DNA from: Palsa-506 sp963755815
GTDB lineage: Bacteria; Actinomycetota; Actinomycetes; Streptosporangiales; Streptosporangiaceae
Assembly (NCBI GenBank): GCA_963755815.1
Contig: CAVWLF010000005.1
Location: 620,001 to 684,000 of the forward strand
Direction of reading: 5' to 3'
DNA: 64,000 nt
Part shown: one piece after another, positions 61,518 to 64,000 of the stretch
Numbering within the stretch: the stretch's first letter is position 1
Layout: the number at the start of each line of letters is the position of its first letter
The notes under the pieces: generated by a model
The model's input: only the letters and a program-made list of their open reading frames with translations
Database searches by the model: none
What the model was told of the DNA's origin: nothing
Made by a program: the position numbers and the translations under genes

Positions 61518-63152
61518 GTGTCTTTGCTAGCCGCTCGCGGCGTGTCGTTCAGTTATGGCGCCGCCACGGTCCTGTCGGACGTGGAGCTGACCGTAGCAGC
61601 CGGCGACCGGACCGCGGTGGTCGGCCAGAACGGGGCCGGAAAGTCAACGCTGCTGCGCCTGCTCGCCGGGCTGGAGCGGCCGGACAGCGGCGAGATCACC
61701 GCCACCGGCACCGTTGGCCTGCTGCCGCAGGAGCGGGACCGGCGGCCCGGCGAGACGATGCTCGGCTACCTGGCCCGGCGGACCGGCGTCAGCGCGGCCG
61801 AGCACGCCATGCAGGCCGCCGCCGAGGAGATGGCCGGCGGCGGTCCCGGCGACCCGGAGAGCGCCTACGCCAGCGCCCTTGACCGCTACCTCGCGCTGGG
61901 CGGACCGGACCTGGAGGCCAGGGCGGCCGAGGTCGGCGCGGCCCTCGGGCTGCCCGCTGACCTCGGCCGCCGGGCGTCCGGCCTGTCCGGCGGGCAGGCC
62001 GCCCGGCTCGCGCTGGCCGCGGTGCTGCTGGCCCGCTTCGACGTGATCCTGCTCGACGAGCCCACCAACGACCTCGACCTCGGCGGCCTGGAACTGCTGG
62101 AACGGCACCTCACCGGGCTGCGCGGCGGCCTCGTAGTGGTGTCCCACGACCGGTTCTTCCTGGACCGGGTAGCCAGCACGGTGATCCAGCTGGATCAGCA
62201 CTCGCACCGGGCCATCCGTTATGGCGGCGGATTCACGGCCTATCAGGCCGAGCTTGAGCGCGACCGGGCGCACGCGAGGGAGGAATACGAGGCCTACGCG
62301 GGCAAGCGCGACGAGCTGATCCAGCGCGCCCGCCGGCAGCGGGAATGGGCCCGCTCCGGGGAGCGGTCGGCGAACAGCCCGGCCGCCCGGCGGAAGGAGC
62401 CGGACAAGAACATCCGGCATGCCCGGGCCGAGGGAGCACAGCAGACCGGCGCCGGGGCGGCCGCCGCCATCCGCGAGGCGGGCCGGCTGGAGGTGGTCGA
62501 GGAGCCGCGCAAGGACTGGGAACTGCGGCTGCGCTTCGGGTCAGCGAAGCGCAGCGGCGATGTCGTGGCCGTGCTGGACGGCGCGGTCGTCGACCGGGGC
62601 TCGTTCCGGCTGGGCCCGGTGGACCTGCAGCTGGCCTGGGCCGACCGGATGTCCGTGCGGGGCGCGAACGGCTCGGGCAAGACGACGCTGATCGAGGCGA
62701 TCCTCGGCCGGGTGCCGCTGACCGCGGGCCGCAGGTCGCTCGGCCCGTCGGTGGTGATCGGCGAGATCGACCAGGCCCGGCGGACCTTCGATCCGGCCCG
62801 CCCGCTGCTGGACGCGTTCTGCGCGCATACCGGGCAGAACCCGGGGGAGGCCAGGACGCTGCTGGCGAAGTTCGGCCTGGGGGCGGAGGACGTCCTGCGG
62901 CCGGCCGGCTCGCTGTCACCGGGCGAGCGCACCCGCGCCGATCTCGCGCTGCTCGTCCGCGCCGAGGCGAACCTGCTGGTCCTCGATGAGCCCACCAATC
63001 ATCTCGACCTGGCCGCGATAGAGCAGCTGGAGCAGGCGCTGGAGCAATATGACGGGACCCTGCTGCTGGTGACGCACGACCGCCGGCTGCTGGAACGCAT
63101 TCCGGTAACGCGACAGATCACCGTGACCGATGGCAAGCTGAGCGAAAACTAA
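61518..63152 (+). CDS. ABC-F family ATPase
   Basis: A 544-residue duplicated ATPase without membrane segments: first domain VVGQNGAGKSTLLRLLAG, LSGGQAARLALAAVLLARFD, ILLDEPTNDLDLGG; second domain RGANGSGKTTLIEAILG, LSPGERTRADLALLVRAEAN and LVLDEPTNHLDLAAIEQ. A charged linker (about residues 230-330) joins them. ABC-F proteins act on the ribosome, in translation control or antibiotic protection; this one is of the class often called MacB/Msr-like resistance ATPases in actinomycetes, but no drug link is visible. GTG start at 61518. Confidence 0.9.
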   Translation: MSLLAARGVSFSYGAATVLSDVELTVAAGDRTAVVGQNGAGKSTLLRLLAGLERPDSGEITATGTVGLLPQERDRRPGETMLGYLARRTGVSAAEHAMQAAAEEMAGGGPGDPESAYASALDRYLALGGPDLEARAAEVGAALGLPADLGRRASGLSGGQAARLALAAVLLARFDVILLDEPTNDLDLGGLELLERHLTGLRGGLVVVSHDRFFLDRVASTVIQLDQHSHRAIRYGGGFTAYQAELERDRAHAREEYEAYAGKRDELIQRARRQREWARSGERSANSPAARRKEPDKNIRHARAEGAQQTGAGAAAAIREAGRLEVVEEPRKDWELRLRFGSAKRSGDVVAVLDGAVVDRGSFRLGPVDLQLAWADRMSVRGANGSGKTTLIEAILGRVPLTAGRRSLGPSVVIGEIDQARRTFDPARPLLDAFCAHTGQNPGEARTLLAKFGLGAEDVLRPAGSLSPGERTRADLALLVRAEANLLVLDEPTNHLDLAAIEQLEQALEQYDGTLLLVTHDRRLLERIPVTRQITVTDGKLSEN

Positions 63153-63169
63153 GCGGAATGGGGGCCGGG

Positions 63170-64000
63170 ATGTCCAATGGAAATAGCTTGTCGTCGATCG
63201 AGCACATCGTGGTGCTGATGCTGGAGAATCGATCGTTCGATCACATGCTGGGATTTCTCTATACAGATCAGGGCAATGTATCACCAGCCGGGCAGCAATA
63301 CGCTGGCCTGACCGGAAGCGAATCCAACCCGGATTCTTCCGGGCAGCCGGTCACCGTCTTCCGGATTGAGCCCACCACCCCGAACGCCTACCTCATGCCC
63401 GGTGCCGATCCGGGCGAGGGCTACATGGCGGCCAATAGCCAGCTGTTCGGCAGCATCCACGGCCCGGCCAGCCCGTCAGACCCGCCGGCCATGCAGGGAT
63501 TCGTCAAGGACTTCGCCTACACCCTCGGCTGGGAGACCCCCGATAAGAGTTACGCGGTCGTGCCCGGCACGGTGGCCAGCGACATCATGGGCTGCTTCGC
63601 GCCGGACACGCTTCCGGTGCTGTCCGCGCTGGCCAAGGGCTACGCCGTCTGCGACCAGTGGTTCGCCTCGGCGCCGACCGAGACCATGCCGAACCGGGCG
63701 TTCGCCTGCTCGGCGACCAGCCAGGGGCACATGGACGACAAGACCAGGACGTTCACCTCGCCGAGCATCTTCGGCCTGCTGGGCCAGCACGGGATCAGCT
63801 GGGCGATCTACGGCTACGAGGCGGAGCCGCTGACGAAGTCGGATTTCACCGACATTCACTCGGCCCCGGCCAGCAACTTCGGCGAGTTCACCGGATTCCA
63901 GGCCGCCGCGGCGGCCGGGACGCTGCCCGCCTTCAGCTTCCTTGAGCCGAGCTGGAATTCGACCGGCAACAGCCAGCACCCGAACTACGACGTGGCCCGG
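63170..64000 (+). CDS. Phosphoesterase family protein (phospholipase C / acid phosphatase-like), partial
   Basis: The gene runs off the window. The visible 277 residues begin IEHIVVLMLENRSFDHMLGF, the catalytic N-terminus of PF04185 phosphoesterases (Glu-Asn metal site), followed by CDQWFASAPTETMPNRAFAC. ATG at 63170 after ggggccggg; an ATG at 63158 is in frame. No signal peptide is seen. It starts 17 bases after the ABC-F gene on the same strand. Confidence 0.88.
   Translation, partial: MSNGNSLSSIEHIVVLMLENRSFDHMLGFLYTDQGNVSPAGQQYAGLTGSESNPDSSGQPVTVFRIEPTTPNAYLMPGADPGEGYMAANSQLFGSIHGPASPSDPPAMQGFVKDFAYTLGWETPDKSYAVVPGTVASDIMGCFAPDTLPVLSALAKGYAVCDQWFASAPTETMPNRAFACSATSQGHMDDKTRTFTSPSIFGLLGQHGISWAIYGYEAEPLTKSDFTDIHSAPASNFGEFTGFQAAAAAGTLPAFSFLEPSWNSTGNSQHPNYDVAR

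Overview
The window is high-GC DNA (roughly 70% by eye) with strong third-position GC bias, many GTG starts and frequent 1-4 base gene overlaps. The gene families point to an actinomycete: GAF-ANTAR regulators, a DUF3263 protein, F420-type luciferase-like oxidoreductases, a mycosin-like protein, an LCP ligase with a LytR_C tail, an LmeA-like DUF2993 protein, and a Ser/Thr kinase beside an FHA-ABC exporter. Placement near Streptosporangiales is an inference; no rRNA or other marker is present.

Layout. 0-6 kb: an OtsA-like glycosyltransferase convergent with trehalose phosphatase, a DUF3263 protein, a SAM hydrolase-family enzyme and a frameshifted mycosin-like pseudoprotease. 6-14 kb: an envelope block of acyltransferase, three large polytopic membrane proteins and an LCP ligase. 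14-20 kb: small redox enzymes, an odd membrane-anchored sigma factor, an ArsR/SRPBCC pair with a clear operator, a PPOX protein and a methyltransferase. 20.4-22.1 kb: tRNA-Thr(UGU) with two downstream tandem copies of its 3' end, then a lower-GC foreign-looking membrane protein gene. 22-28 kb: scattered SDR, kinase-like, VOC, GNAT and PIN genes, a coupled pair of exported proteins, and hemerythrin plus MarR. 28.6-35.3 kb: an E1-like ThDP enzyme, a second OtsA, two ANTAR regulators, a tiny DUF6131 protein and a lipoprotein amidase. 35.4-41 kb: housekeeping-type small enzymes and a MocR regulator.

41-47.4 kb is a damaged tract. It holds a frameshifted F420 oxidoreductase, a broken arsenic operon (arsR, arsI, truncated aquaporin), a DrrAB-type exporter with its TetR repressor and operator, and a MoaD-like plus BNR-propeller pair carrying many frameshifts. 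These are either real decay or a stretch of poor sequence; the sequence alone cannot decide.

47.7-64 kb returns mostly to intact genes. It includes a lipoprotein with two DTG aspartic-protease motifs, and a coherent signalling and transport module: Ser/Thr kinase with beta-propeller, DUF2993 phospholipid-binding protein, and divergent FHA-FHA-ABC exporter (frameshifted in its linkers). The arrangement recalls PknF/Rv1747 of Mycobacterium tuberculosis. It ends with a secreted hydrolase, an L,D-transpeptidase, an ABC-F ATPase and a partial phosphoesterase.
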